DNA from: Gongronella butleri
Lineage: Eukaryota; Mucoromycota; Mucoromycetes; Mucorales; Cunninghamellaceae
Assembly (NCBI GenBank): GCA_025201375.1
Contig: JAIWZP010000068.1
Span: 62,001 to 126,000 of the forward strand
DNA: 64,000 nucleotides
Direction of reading: 5' to 3'
The notes beneath the pieces are model-generated. The model was not told where the DNA came from. It was given only the letters and a program-made list of their open reading frames with translations, and ran no database searches. Positions 49,737-62,050 of the stretch are shown here, piece by piece (the stretch's first letter is position 1; the number at the start of each line of letters is the position of its first letter). Made by a program: the position numbers and the translations under genes.

Positions 49737-49910
49737 TCGTATCGTACTGCAGCTGCATCTTTCCCTAACATGTCATTTAGAGCGTGTCAATGTACATTTT
49801 TGATCTTTATTCTTTGTCTCTATACAAAAAAAAAAAAAGTAAAGAAAAAGCGGAAGAGGGGCAGGTCTAAGAATGGTGCGCGGCTCGTGCACTTTTTTTT
49901 TTTTTTTTTT

Positions 49911-52900
49911 TCATCGCTGCTGCTGCGAGGTGCATGCAATGGAAGATTGGCCACTGTGCTGATAATTGACAAAAGATTCATCGACGAGCGTGGAACGTCT
50001 GCGCCATTGCTCAAAGGAGCCGTCCTGTCTTGCCTGAGACCGGGCAGTCAGAATGGGTGTCGTAGACACGTCCTCAAATTTCGAGTCGATGGCGTGGCGC
50101 TTGGTCTGGTATTGCGCATACTTGCGCTGCGACCACTTGCCCGTGACATTAGCTTGGATAAAGTCGCGAAAATCGATAATGCTCGACTGAGATCGTTTCA
50201 TGGGCGCATTGCCGCCGTCATGAACACCAGTATGCGCATGCGATGCCGCCAGCATTGGAGCGGCCAGTGTACTGCTGCTGCTACACGGAATATCCAGCGA
50301 CAGCGCGCGTGCCTGAGGCTGCTGGGAAGATGCAGTCGCTGCGGCGCGGTACATGGGCGGCGTGGTGCCGTCCTCGTGCAAGGGGCTGGAGCCCGTTGAG
50401 CGAATGGTGGACGCGGCATCGTCCATTTCGCTGCTATTCACGCTCGTCGAGCTCTGATTCTGGTTTGAAAACAAATGAAGCCGCTGCATGCTTTGATTGC
50501 CATGCATGAAAAACAGCTTGGACATTCGATTGCCTGTGGCTGCCGACGTGGCGCGCTTGTTGGACACGCGTCGGCGCAACGACGACCCATCCATTGTCAT
50601 TGTCGATAATTTGCGTGTCAGCAAGCGCGGGGTAGGGGTGGATGACGACGTCATAGGAGGGTGCTGCGCGGTCTCGGTCGACAATGAAAGTGATGAGTGA
50701 TTCGATGCTGGCGACATGCGCTCCGCGGCCATCGAGGTGGTGCCGTTCGGCTTGGGCTTGTCAAACGACGAAACAAACAGCTGTTCAATCAAATCGCTCT
50801 TGTTTTGCACATCCTTGTCCTGCGATACATACTGCATCTTGGACTCGTGGATCGCCTTGCGCAGCGCCGTGACCCAAATCTGCTTCTCTTGTTCGCACAT
50901 GGCGCCAAACTCGATTGCGTGTTCCTCGTTGAACAGCCGCCACGCGTGTACCATGGATTCTGTCATGAAAAATAGCATTAATTTCTATCGCTTTCTGTTT
51001 TTTTTTTTCACGCTCACTGTCTTCGACCTCATCCAGGTCAAACATGCGTAGCGGAAACCAATGGCGCGGCGTGTAGCAATTCTTGCTCTTTTTCGCCTTG
51101 ACAATGATCATGTACGTGCCAAAGAGCGCACAGCCATAGCGCTTGGGCTTGCCTCCTTCTTGTACATAGTGAACTTCCAGCGTCCCAATCAATACACAAG
51201 AACCCAGCGCGCTATGCCATCGGCGCGGAATCGTCTACAATAAAAAAAAACAGACGTTTGAGCTCTGTTTTTCATGGCTGGCCACTTTTGTTAAAAGTTT
51301 ACCCAATCGCTCTGTAATCGCGCCAGAAACAGATCTGTCTTTTTTTCTGCCTCCATACGCGTCTTGGCCATGTTGAGCCTTGAGGCTATCTCGTGCATCA
51401 CATCTTGCGCCTTGGCAAGTTCGTGGCTTTCCTCTTCTTTGGCCGTTTTGGTGATGGCTTGCAGCATGAGCCTGTATCGAAACACGCGTTGAAATGGCTA
51501 ATTTCAAAAAAAAAACGGATAAGCGCGCCATTGGCCCTTTATATTGGTCATTACAGTGATCAAATAATCGTCAAAGGTCAATTTGCTGCCAAGGCCAAAG
51601 CCCAAGGACACGCGAAGAAAGCTGTGCGTGCGCTCCATCACATTTGAGAATGCGTCATTGGTCTCGAGCAGGTATCTATAGGTCGCCATGGCCTTGTCCT
51701 GGCCAACACAATATTCTCTATAAATGTCAAAACGTGGACCCTACAAGACATGGGAACGTCATTAGCAAGCGACGGTCAAAAAAAAAAAAGACAAGTGCTT
51801 ACCCATTGGACAAAGCATTGGGCAATGCGCTTGACGTCCGGCATGTCAGACAGCTCATGTCGATCAAAATCGTAGCCGTGCGCCATTTGCAGCGCTTCCG
51901 AGAAGTCCTCTTGAAAACAAAGAATATCGTAGCCATTGCGCACAATGATGTCGCGCTCCATCTTGGAAATGCATTTGGTATCCTTGATAATTTCAAAAAA
52001 ATGCTAATGCATTTCCAAAAAAAAATAATAATAAGAACGAGGACCATTTTTGAGAGAAAAAGTATGTTTTTACCATGACGAGGATGCGCAGGTCTTCTAG
52101 ATATTTTGCCTCTGTTTGCATGAGTTCCTTGATGGCGTTTTTGCGGCGGATAGACGAAGATGTTTCGAGCGACGGGCGTGAAAGATCAAGGGAAGAGGTG
52201 CCTGCCGCGGGCAATGGCGGCAAATGCGCGATTTTTTCTTGCGAACGTTGTGCGGCGTCGTTATTCGGCTGGATGCCCGGTGGCGGCGGCGGTGTGGGCG
52301 ACGGCAAGCTGATGGAGGGCGTGGGCAGCGGTTTCTGCGCGGTAGTGACTGCATCGTCCAATTCATCCAGCTCCTTGAGCGGTTGCAGCCTTGGCGACGA
52401 TGACGACGACAGTGCGGTCATGGTGGGCGCCGGCGGGTGGTGGCGGTGGCGGTGGTGTGGCCGATGCTGTTGTGTAGTAGCAGACAATGGGTGTTTTTCA
52501 CCGCGCGTCGTTGCTAAAAACACGTCGAGGATCGCCTGGATCGTACGCGTGTCGACGGCACGCACCATGGCGCGGCCAAGCGCGTCGCACGCCTTGGATG
52601 TCGCGTCCGAGTCCTCAAGGAGACGCGACACGGGATTTTTGTCTGCGGGCACCGCGACGTGGCTCCCATCATTGTCCATGTCCAGCGCAGACACAGCCTT
52701 GCTCAGCATGGCAATGTCGTTGCTCGGGTGCGGCTGCGATGGCAAATGGTAATGATACAGCCGATGAAGATCTTCAATCGATGAAGTCTCGGATTCTTTG
52801 TTGATATCCTTGCTGTTTGTGCTGCTGAAGCTCTCAAACGACGTCTTGCCGTGCCGCCGGAGCGATACGGACCGACTCACCTTGCGCGCCTTGCCCTCCG

Positions 52901-53006
52901 TCGAGAACAGGTCCTCGGTCGATAATGCCTTGGTCGACGTAGTCGTCATCTTGGCTTCCGAATTCGGAAATCCTTCGTGGTCTGCTGAAAGCAGCTCGTG
53001 TGCCAT
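49911..53006 (-). CDS. Rho guanine nucleotide exchange factor (DH-PH, Dbl family)
   Basis: Six exons join in frame: 53006-52074, 52003-51803, 51740-51555, 51497-51303, 51234-51018, 50959-49911, giving 926 residues. A 290-residue low-complexity N-terminus (Ser, His, Pro tracts) precedes the DH domain, which starts RRKNAIKELMQTEAKYLEDL and holds DYLITPFQRVFRYRLMLQAI, the conserved region equivalent to PVQR..RY.LLL. The PH domain follows (VLIGTLEVHYVQ, RYGCALFGTYMIIVK, then EQEKQIWVTALRKAI as its final helix). The C-terminal 250 residues are Ser/Thr-rich with basic patches and are probably regulatory. Such proteins activate Rho or Cdc42 GTPases at growth sites and thereby control actin and wall synthesis. 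No other recognisable domain (DEP, CNH, BAR) is visible, so it is not a clear Rom2 or Cdc24 orthologue. Confidence 0.88.
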
Positions 53007-53977
53007 GCCTCGTAATTCAATAGGGTGAGATGATACACGCTAACTTTTTCAAAAAGAAAAAAAAGAAAAAAAAAGAAAAAAAAAACATGACATTGGTGAA
53101 TATTATGAGCGCAAATGCCTTGGCGACGCGTGTCATTGGATCAAAAAAGGGGACGAGGAGGGAGGCACTCACTGCTTTTTTGCGCGTCGTAAAAAAAAAA
53201 GATGAGGGTGAGATCAAAAAGAAAAGAAAAAGGGATTTCGCGTGGCGGGTTGGATGGAATCACACACACACTCACGCTCGCTCACAGTCTAACACGCACA
53301 AGAAAACAGTAAAAAAGAAAAATGGGTAAAGGGATTGCGTGGACGCCCGTCAAGGAAAAAAAAAAGCACGGAAACATAAAGTTTCCGAGCTGTGCGTAGT
53401 CATCAGCACAATTGGATCGCCCCCCCCCTCGTCCCCGCTGCAGATGCGCTCTTTTTTTTCTCTCTCTTTCTTTTCTCTCGGCCTTGGTCGTCGGTGCCTC
53501 TCGCGCCACGCTCCACTCCATTTGTGGCGCGCATTCTTTCAATCGCGTATCATTTTTCATTTTCTTTTTCTTTTTTGTGTGTGTGTGTGTCTTTTGTGCC
53601 AATGTGCACACCCCTTGTGCATTTGTGCATTTTCAAATGGCTCGGTCCCTTACTCAAGGTGCCATGGTGCCATGGTGCGTGCATGAGGTTGGTGCATTGG
53701 CGTGGCAAATTGCAAAAAAAAAAAAAAAAAAAAAAAAGCTCCGTGGGTTGTTTGCTTGAATTTCAAGCTTTTTGTCCTCTTTTTTATCGCGCTTACCATT
53801 GTACCTCCGGCAGGGCCCTGACGCCGGGCTACCAGTTCCGGTGGCGTAGCAGGCCAATCAGAATTCACAATGGAAATCAACTGACCACAAAAAGAAAGCT
53901 TTTTTTTTTCTCTCTTTCTGCCTTTTGTCCTCTTTTTCTTCACTTTTTGTCTTTTGTTTATACCCTCCACATCTCGC
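53007..53977. promoter_or_regulatory. Divergent promoter region, RhoGEF and PNUTS-like gene
   Basis: The region between two head-to-head starts. It contains GAAAAAA-type runs, a TG microsatellite at 53577-53591, an A run of about 23 bases near 53714-53736, and a pyrimidine-rich tract before the rightward start. No clear TATA box. Confidence 0.5.
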
Positions 53978-56413
53978 ATGGCTACTTCTATTAATACAGA
54001 AACAGGTAAGTTTTTATGTATTTTTTATATATCGGCATCCTATCAGCGCATATGTAGTATGAAAAAAAAGCAGAGACAACCCGTGTGCGGGACCCACCGT
54101 GGGTGAAAAGTGTGATGTGCCCTTTTCTTCAGTGTGTCTTGTTCAACTGGGAGTTCCTTGAACGACCGATAAGGTGTAAAGCCATGGGGTTGCCATTGTG
54201 GTTGCTTTTTTTTTTTTGGGGGGTGGGGTATTTTATGTTTGCTTTTGCGGAATTGTGTGCGTAAAATTTTGCCTTTCTCTCCACTCGTCACCTTGAACCC
54301 TTCTCTATGCTTGTGTACAATCTTGTTTTTGTCTCGATTTACCTCGGAGAAAGACGGAATTGTGCGGGTTGCATGCATCCCAAAGCAAAAAAGAGAGCAC
54401 AATGGGTAAAAAGTGCATGGGATAACCGCCATTGTGCCCATTCTATGTGCGCCGCGCGGTGTGTGAATGATAGCAATACCGCAGCCCTCTTGCTATTCGC
54501 TACGCTGAAAATGATACAAAGATCCGATTTTATCTTTTGGCTTTTTTTACGCGCCCCCTTTGTCAACGTCGCTCCTTACCCCCTCCCTTTTTTTTTTTTT
54601 TTTTACGCGTGCCTCTTTGTTAGGTTCAGAGCTCCAATCAAATGAGCGCGGCGCCGATTCATCGACGGAGCAAGTACAATGGACCAAATCGGCCTCGTTT
54701 TACGCAAAAGAGCTTGACAAATTGATCAAACAGGACGAGCTGGATGCCGACCGCGCCGAGCTGATGCTTAATGGCTTATCCATGCTCGATCTGCCCCTGG
54801 ACATCATTACCGAATACAAGCTCGGCAAGCACGTCGCCAAAATGTTAAAAAAGGCGGCAAATCAAGGTAAAAAAAAATACTAGAGTGTGGACAATGGCAC
54901 CATGCGTTGTGGCATGCTACACGTCAGGGTCACGGGGGACCGCGCAAGGGGCCACGGCTGACATGTAATGGGATCACGTGATCGGATGGCTAATTCCTCT
55001 TTTTTTCTTGCTTTTTCTCTCTCTCTCTTTTATTTCAAAGATGTGCCGCAAATCTTGCAGCTTGCTACGCGCCTAAAGGAAAAGTACATTGCCTTGTTAA
55101 AAGAGAGCCATGGTAAGGAATGGGTGAAAAGAAAAGAACAGGGCGCGCGGATCACTGACGCATCGCGTCGTGTAGAATCCGAAGGTAGTCCCAATTCTTC
55201 GTCCTTGTCACTGCTGAGTCCCGTGTCATCGCCTGGGTCGTCGCCTCCACGCGTGTCATCGCGCATTGACGTGCCAGGCAGTGTAAATAAAGCGAGCTCG
55301 TCGGGTGTGAAGCGCGTAAAGTCGAATTCAAATGAAATCAAGGAGAAAAAGAGCGCGTCGGCGTCATCATTGCAGCAGCAGCAGCAGCCCTTGCTGGGCC
55401 TCAGCAAGGCGCCGCTTGCCAAGCAAGATACCACAGAAAAGCCGAAATCGCGCCCTGCCGCGACGTACGCGCCACACGCGCCCGCCAGTGGCCGCGCGCA
55501 GGCCAAAACAAACACCTCCTTCTTTGATTCACTGGTGGCGCCGGCCAAACCCGTGCCAAAACGCACTGCCGCCGCCTCGCTCGACACATCTCGCACAGCC
55601 ACCATTAAATCTACGTCCTCACCATCCGCATCGCCCACAGCCGCCACAAAACCCGACCCACTGGAATCCACCGGCAAGCGACGCGCGTCCCTTGACGAAG
55701 AGCCGCAGATCAAGCGCAAAAAACCGACGCGACGCGTCCGATTCAAGCCAGATCACCTGCTCACCAATATCAGACACTATACGCCTGACCCTGAAGAGTG
55801 GAAGGACCACGATGTAAGTGAATTGAAAGCAATTGAAAGCAATTGAAGAGAAAACCATGGAAAAGATGGAAAAAAGTCGAACTGAGACTTATTTTTGTTC
55901 TCGTTTTTTTACTAGACGCACGAATCTGCGCGCGAAATGGATATCCGTGAGGGTCAAGCCATGGCGCAATTGCTACATCATTCGAATGAGCAATGGGTGA
56001 CACCTCCACGACTGCAATTGCCACAAGAATGCGTATTGGATCGTGGTCGCGAGTCCAACGAACGGCACATGCAGGCACAGATCCAGGCACGGACGCCTGC
56101 CACTGTGTACCTCAGCGAAGCTCACATCCCACCATCGCCGGCAGAGCCATTGGAGCAGCCGGATCCAAACACGTCGACACCATACATCCCTTTGTACGAT
56201 GTCGAGTATTGGCACCAGGAACAGCAGCAGCAACAACAGCAGCAGCAAGTGTACCAGCCGCCGCAGCACCAATTCCAGCAGCAACACCAGCCTTACCAAC
56301 CCCATCAGCAGCAGCAGCAGACTTATCAGCCGCAGCAGCAATATCAGCATCAGTCGTACCAATCGTACCAACAGACGTATCAGCCTCAGCAAACCCAGTA
56401 CGCGTACCGATGA
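53978..56413 (+). CDS. PNUTS/Ppn1-like protein: TFIIS N-terminal domain and PP1-docking motif
   Basis: Four exons join in frame: 53978-54005, 54624-54866, 55041-55813, 55916-56413, giving 513 residues. Residues about 20-120 resemble a TFIIS N-terminal (LW) helical domain: LDADRAELMLNGLSMLDLPL, then DIITEYKLGKHVAKMLKK. A long Ser/Lys/Pro-rich disordered region follows. At residues 322-325 is RVRF, a textbook [KR]-V-x-F site for protein phosphatase 1, followed by KPDHLLTNIRHYTPDPEEW. The order (LW domain, disorder, PP1 motif, short conserved box) is that of animal PNUTS and fission-yeast Ppn1, which bring PP1 to RNA polymerase II termination. The tail is Gln/Tyr-rich. The first intron is 618 bases, far longer than others here, so the 28-base first exon is the least certain part. 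Confidence 0.75.
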
Positions 56414-56828
56414 GTGAAAAATAAGCGCGTCTTCCCCTCTTTTCCCGCTCTACATGGCATCCTTGATGGCCATCCTCCATCTCATCTTCCAGCATCTGTA
56501 GTAAAACCCCCCTCACACACACCATGAAATACTGTAATAAAAAACATGGATCTTCGTGTTCCCTGACGACCCTCAATTCCGACTTGATCTTCCTTGCTCG
56601 CCGGCGCGTCGCGTCCAATGACCAATCGCCCTATAAACGGCCTTCCTCCCCCCTTTTTCTCTCTTTTTGTTTTTCTTGGTTCGATGGAAATTCGAGAATT
56701 GTTTGTGTTAAATATAAATAAATGGGAGGTGCATTCGTACAGTCGTAGTGATGATAAAAATAAGAGTTTGAAAGGGAGGGGGATGCAATTGAATGTGTGA
56801 GGTGTGAAAGAATGTTTCTAGACTTTGT
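56414..56828. other. Convergent spacer, PNUTS-like gene and carboxypeptidase
   Basis: Both genes end here. AATAAA-like words at about 56535 (plus) and AATATAAATAAAT near 56710 are candidate polyadenylation signals. No gene seen. Confidence 0.5.
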
Positions 56829-59459
56829 CTACATGGGCTGGTTGTCAATGAAACTTGTAAACATGGCCAATGCCTCGGCAGGCTTATACGCAGGGACCTA
56901 CGACGCACCATGAGCACGTGACAAAGAAGAAAAACGCAACGCGCGTGTCAGTGATCTCTCGTTCTTGTTTTTTTTTTTGTGTGTGTGTGTTTTTGTTTGT
57001 ATTTTTTTTTTTTTTTTTTTACCTTGTGACCGGCTCCACTGACTTTTACAAATGTTAAGCCGCCAGCTGACTTTGTCTCGCCAGCTTCCGCGCCGTTGAC
57101 GTACCAGGGGCGCAGCTGCTGGGCTTGGTACTCGGCGGCACCGTTGAATTGCAGCGCATTGGTCCATCCGAGACAGCCATACCAATTGGCGCGATAGTCG
57201 GCATCGCCAGCGTAAATTAGGACTGGGATGCCGGCATTCAGCATCTTGGCAACGTCCGGTGAAAAGCGACGCGCGCTGAAAATCAGCAAAAAAGAGAGAA
57301 AAATTAGAGTTCTGTATTTTTGCCGCGAACTGTTGTCACGCGGCACACATCAGCCCACACAGATTCTCATTGCACGCAGAATGCTCCCACTTACTAGTCA
57401 CCCGTGGCGTAAAATTGTTTGCGCTTTGTGTAAAAAGAGCCAAAATGCAGAAAAAATATGATCAGTCCGCCTGATCCAGCCGTTTTGGTTTTGTTTTTTT
57501 TTTTGCTTTGCGATCGTGCCCAGATCGACTCAAACTTACAATGGAAGTGCGGCAAGGAATAAAATGGCCGTCTGCATTGATGGATTCCATAACATCAGGT
57601 TTTGTGATGAACTTTGTATAATATAAAGGCAAGCTCTTGTTGGTTCTATTACAAAAAGAGGCAGGGGGGGGCGCGTATAAAAAGGGGGGTGGAGGAGCGC
57701 GTGAGAACACTGGTCGTGGGCTGGGGCCAATTCTTTTGCCTCACCTGATGTCGTAAATGCTTCTGTTGGCGTATTTATTGTACACCTGTTCCACATTGTC
57801 TGCACAAAAGTTGGTGGCCTTGACGCAATCATCAATGGCGCCGGTCGTGTCACACGTTTGCACTTGTTGTGTGGAGAAAAAAAAACAATCAATGCCACTT
57901 CCCATTGGGTAATGCGCGCCACTCGAGCCCTCACGTGCGCATGGAACTTTGAAATACTTACATAGTGCCTCGCATGCAGGTGTGTTGTTCACCATGGATT
58001 GGCATTGCGCAGGCGTGAGCACCGATCCATCTAAGAGAAACAGGGAGCAATTGCATCAGCTGAGGGCGGAAAAACACCTGTTTTTCATTTTTTTTTTCTT
58101 GGCAATGGATGATGCAACACTTACAATCGGATTGACACGCCATTGTTTCATCAAAGGGTCTATAGAGAGAAGAATAAAAGAAGCATGAGGCACGTGGACA
58201 CCATCATTTGACTGCAAGTGCACGGCTGTAAAAAACAAATGGGTGTTTTTTGTTTTGTTCTTGCATGAATGAGAAACCTTACAGCTGATTCAGGACGTCC
58301 ACAATGCCATTGCCAATGCCCATGGCCGCAAGATTGAGATTCGCAGGATTGCCAGGGCTGTTGCGGTCCATGATATACGAACCAAGCGCAGGGAGGAAAT
58401 GGCCAGCAAATGACTCACTAAAGAATCGATGCAATGCGCGTTCCAAAGCAACGGGTTGCATCAACACAAAAGAAAAAGGTAAGTTTGGGGGAACGGCAAC
58501 GGATTGAAACTCAGATGCGGAGATTCGATTTGGCGCGGCGGGTGCCTCGTCAGGAGTGACACAATGCAAACAACAGCACACCAACACACAAACATCAAGC
58601 AGCTGGTTACTTTTTGTGCGCGTGAGCCTAAAAAATCAATAAAACACGTACCCAAACAAGTTGAAACGAAGGTTGCGATACTTTGGAAAGACGTCCATGA
58701 AGAGCTGCAGCGATTCGTATATCAATTCGACGGCATCGGTCGTTGTGTTGACGCGCGTTCCCTTGGAAAAGCCAGTGCCGGCAGGCTAGATGCAAATAGG
58801 TTTACTAAAATTGGCAGTCTGCTATTGACGTTGACCGCATCTCCCCCTTTTTTTTTCTTCTTTTTCGTTTTTGCTTGTTTTTTGTGTCCTTTTTCAGAGC
58901 CCAATGCCCATTTTACCTGATCTAAAAACAAGATATTGGTTGCGTGTGTCCATGTGTAATCATTGAATGTGGCCTCCTGGCCGCTCGAGTCGACTCTGCA
59001 TGGGCCGACCTCGGTGAACAGCGACCTAATGAAATGAAAATTGAGGATCAGTGCCGTGCGCTAATTAAGAGTGCCCTTTGGGGCCCGCTCGTGTGGCGTG
59101 TCCTACCCGAGAGCAGAACAACCGGGCCCGCCTTGAAGCCACAGAGTGAATGAGTCGCTGGCAGGATCATGACGGCTCTCAAAGAACCAAAAGAAATAGT
59201 GCTGCCCGCTCGCAAGGTCAATGTAGCCCGAGTACTAAGCAAAATAAAGTGTCAGTGATTAAAACAATGGCAAAAAAAGTGGCCAGATGCACGTGAATCA
59301 CGCAAGGTTTAATACCTGGACAACAGTGGAATCGCAATATTCGGGTTGCTTGAACCGGATTTGGCCTAGACCGTCGCGCTTGCGAATTTTTTGCATTTTA
59401 GCAGGGTATGCGCACACCATGGCAATGCACGCCAGCAAGGACAATAGGTATAGCAACAT
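56829..59459 (-). CDS. Secreted serine carboxypeptidase, peptidase family S10
   Basis: Twelve exons join in frame: 59459-59316, 59234-59107, 59025-58917, 58785-58652, 58417-58283, 58159-58125, 58030-57962, 57862-57745, 57645-57540, 57423-57395, 57275-57023, 56897-56829, giving about 442 residues. A signal peptide ([17 protein letters not shown]) is followed by a short basic propeptide (KIRKRDG). The S10 landmarks are all present: [13 protein letters not shown] for the oxyanion region, FLDQPAGTGFS, the nucleophile in [12 protein letters not shown] (Ser174), [13 protein letters not shown] with Asp360, and GAGHKVPAYKP with His419. The enzyme removes C-terminal residues one at a time in acid conditions, in the vacuole or outside the cell. 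There is no C-terminal membrane helix, so it is not Kex1. The exon of 29 bases (57423-57395) encodes RKQFYATGD, part of the conserved segment, which supports it. Confidence 0.94.
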
Positions 59460-61249
59460 GGAGGACGAATGGGTGTAAGGGGATGGAGAAGGAATTATTG
59501 ATACAATGGGATGAAAAGGAAAACAACGACAAAAAAAAAAAAAGAGAGAGAGAGAGAAGGAGAAAAAAAAAGAAGTGCAGAACCAGGAGCCGCATTTCAT
59601 GCGTCGCTTTTTAATTCTCCTTGATCTTCAATTCATCTCGGAATCCACGCACAGGGGAGGGGAAAGGGGGGGTTGGTGAGTGAGCAAAGGCACGGGTGCA
59701 TATGACGTGTGCCACCATTGCGGAATGGCCTGAGAGACCCACATTTTCCTGAGCACAGCCACTCGAAGCCAAGCTAATGAACACGCAGCATCACCCCAAT
59801 CTCTATCTCACGTACAGAACACGGACTTTTTCACTTTTTTTTTTTTTTTTTTTGCTGTATGTGAGGCAGCTTTTTGAAACCCTGACTTCTTCTCTCCACG
59901 CTATTTTTATAAAGCGCCTCCCTAATCTGCCTCCACGCCATCCCTGCGCTAAGTGAGCTCGTTCATTTTATTCAGGATGCAAAAAAAAAAAAAAAGAAAA
60001 AGACACAAACAGGACGCGCTTTTCAGTGGTACAAGGCTTTTTTTATTTTTATTTTTATTTTTATTTCTTTTTTGCGCGCGACGCGATCAATTGCGGTCAA
60101 AAAGGCGTCGCGACCACTAACTGCTTGAAAGATGCTTCCAATTGCGCTATAGGAAGTGTGCAGACGGTGTGGTGCCCCTTGCATCCCCCCTTCAGGAAAC
60201 CTCAATAGGCTGATTCCGACGAAAATCAAGAAAAAGGCTCGTCATGAAGCCATTGCGACATCCTGACCGTATCTATTGGCATGAAACCTTTCCGGATCCA
60301 CAAAAAGTGGATTACAAATGTCTTGTCATTGATGTGCTGTAAATGGATCATCGACCCCGTACACCCCTGTCGTTGCCCCTGTTGTCCTCATGGCCACCTC
60401 AATGCTAAAAAAAAAACTCGTACACTTCCCGTTTCTCCCCATTGGCTAAACAAGTCCACGTTCAATGCTGGAGGTCTCATCAAAATATATAAAAAAAAAC
60501 ACCCTTGTCATAGCCACCACTTGTTGCGCCGCAATTCCTTTCACGATAAAATTCTGGACGTTCAAAGCATCCATGCTGACCATGCCAATCACAGAGCCCC
60601 GTAATGCCTCCTTTTTTTTTTTTTTTTGGCCCTCACTGGCTGCATGGGACCGGAAAAAAGCAGAAAAATGCAAAAGCTATGCGGCTCATCCCTACAAAGC
60701 TTGCCACAAAATTGTAAAAGCATGCGATCTTTTGAGTTTCTACGGAAGAAAGCAGTCAAAACGTAACCATACCTTGCAACACAATGCGCATAAAGGAGTT
60801 TCTTACATATTCTTGGCCAATTGACCTGAAACTCGAGCAATCTTTCTTCTGAACCATCCATCCAACGACTCCAAGATCCAGGGCAATTCCGATGCACACC
60901 ACGACAGTCGCAAAAATCTCAACGATTTCAAGTTTTCCCGTGTGTCGACTTGTGCATGGCTAAGATTGCGCCATTTTTTGGCCCGCATTGCTCTCTTCAT
61001 TGTTCGATTTGATCCAAAGAAAGAGTACATCACAAACGGCACCAAAAGAACGCGCTGGGCAGAGTTTCACGCAATTTGGTCTCGCTCATGCCGAAACACA
61101 TTACATTTTCAACAAATAGTCATTTTCGAGGACTTTGGCCAGTCGACTTTCGTTCAAACGATCCTATTTTATGCGTCAAGGTCGTTCATGCGTGGCCACA
61201 CGTACGATATAAATTTCGTGGCGATTTGAGAGTAAAACTAAAGGGATTC
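59460..61249. other. Upstream region of the carboxypeptidase gene and gene-poor spacer
   Basis: The promoter of the carboxypeptidase is at the left (purine/A-rich 59520-59580). Between 59640 and 61250 there are T runs (59836-59854), a TTTTTA microsatellite (60040-60066) and mixed AT-rich sequence. No supported gene. Confidence 0.45.
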
Positions 61250-62050
61250 GCATACGCAATAATTAATTTTAGGCGAAAACGAGTAGCCAGAGGCGGTCTG
61301 GAAAATGGGTCCCCAGAATTACGCGAAACTCCCCTACAAGAAAAGAGGCAGCGAGAAACACGAAAAATGCAAAAAAAAGAGCGGTGGTCTACTTGCTTGA
61401 TGACCAGCAATCTGTGATTTTAATTTTATTTTCGCTTACGAATTGCCCGGGAAGAACGCTATTACAGAGCCGTGTTGACACGTCCATTAACAAGTGGGAT
61501 ACCAGGTGCGTGTTTGCAATTAGGAACATGCGCGTGGGACCCGACGTCTGACGCGGTTTATCACGCGTCGCACCGCTGGCTAAACTTTGCTGTTGTGTAA
61601 ATTCTGCCAAAATGCATCTTTTTTCATAGATCATTGTTGTCTACACACGCTTGAAGTTGTGCTTTTTTTGATGAGACAACTTTCAAGACGCTGCGGCCAA
61701 TCCTCATGGAGTTTACCTTGGGATAAAAATTTGACGTTTTTCGCGATTTACGCCATAGCCTGTCAATTGACTCCTGATTTTTATTGTATTTTTATCGGTT
61801 ACTGGAATGCGTTTACCGTATGATTGAAGGGTGCGGTGTTTCGTGGACCTAAATTTTACGATTTTCGAGTTTTCGATTGTACCCCTAGGAAAATTGGCAA
61901 TTTTCGAAAATGGTGATTGCGAGCCAACTAGCGGCCTCAATGCTGCAAGTGTGGGCTCGTTTGAACGAAAAAAAAATTGAACCCATGGGATCATCGTGTA
62001 AAATCTATACTTGTATGCTGTCGTTTGATTGACAAATAATTGAAAACACT
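61250..62050. repeat. Dispersed repeat family, copy 3
   Basis: Matches copies 1 and 2 block by block: TTTAGGCGAAAACGAG, CAGAATTACGCGAAAC, CGAATTGCCCGGGAAGAACG, CTGACGCGGTTTATCACGCG, and CGATTGTACCCCTAGGAAAA. It is more diverged than the other two. No coding frame persists. Confidence 0.7.
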
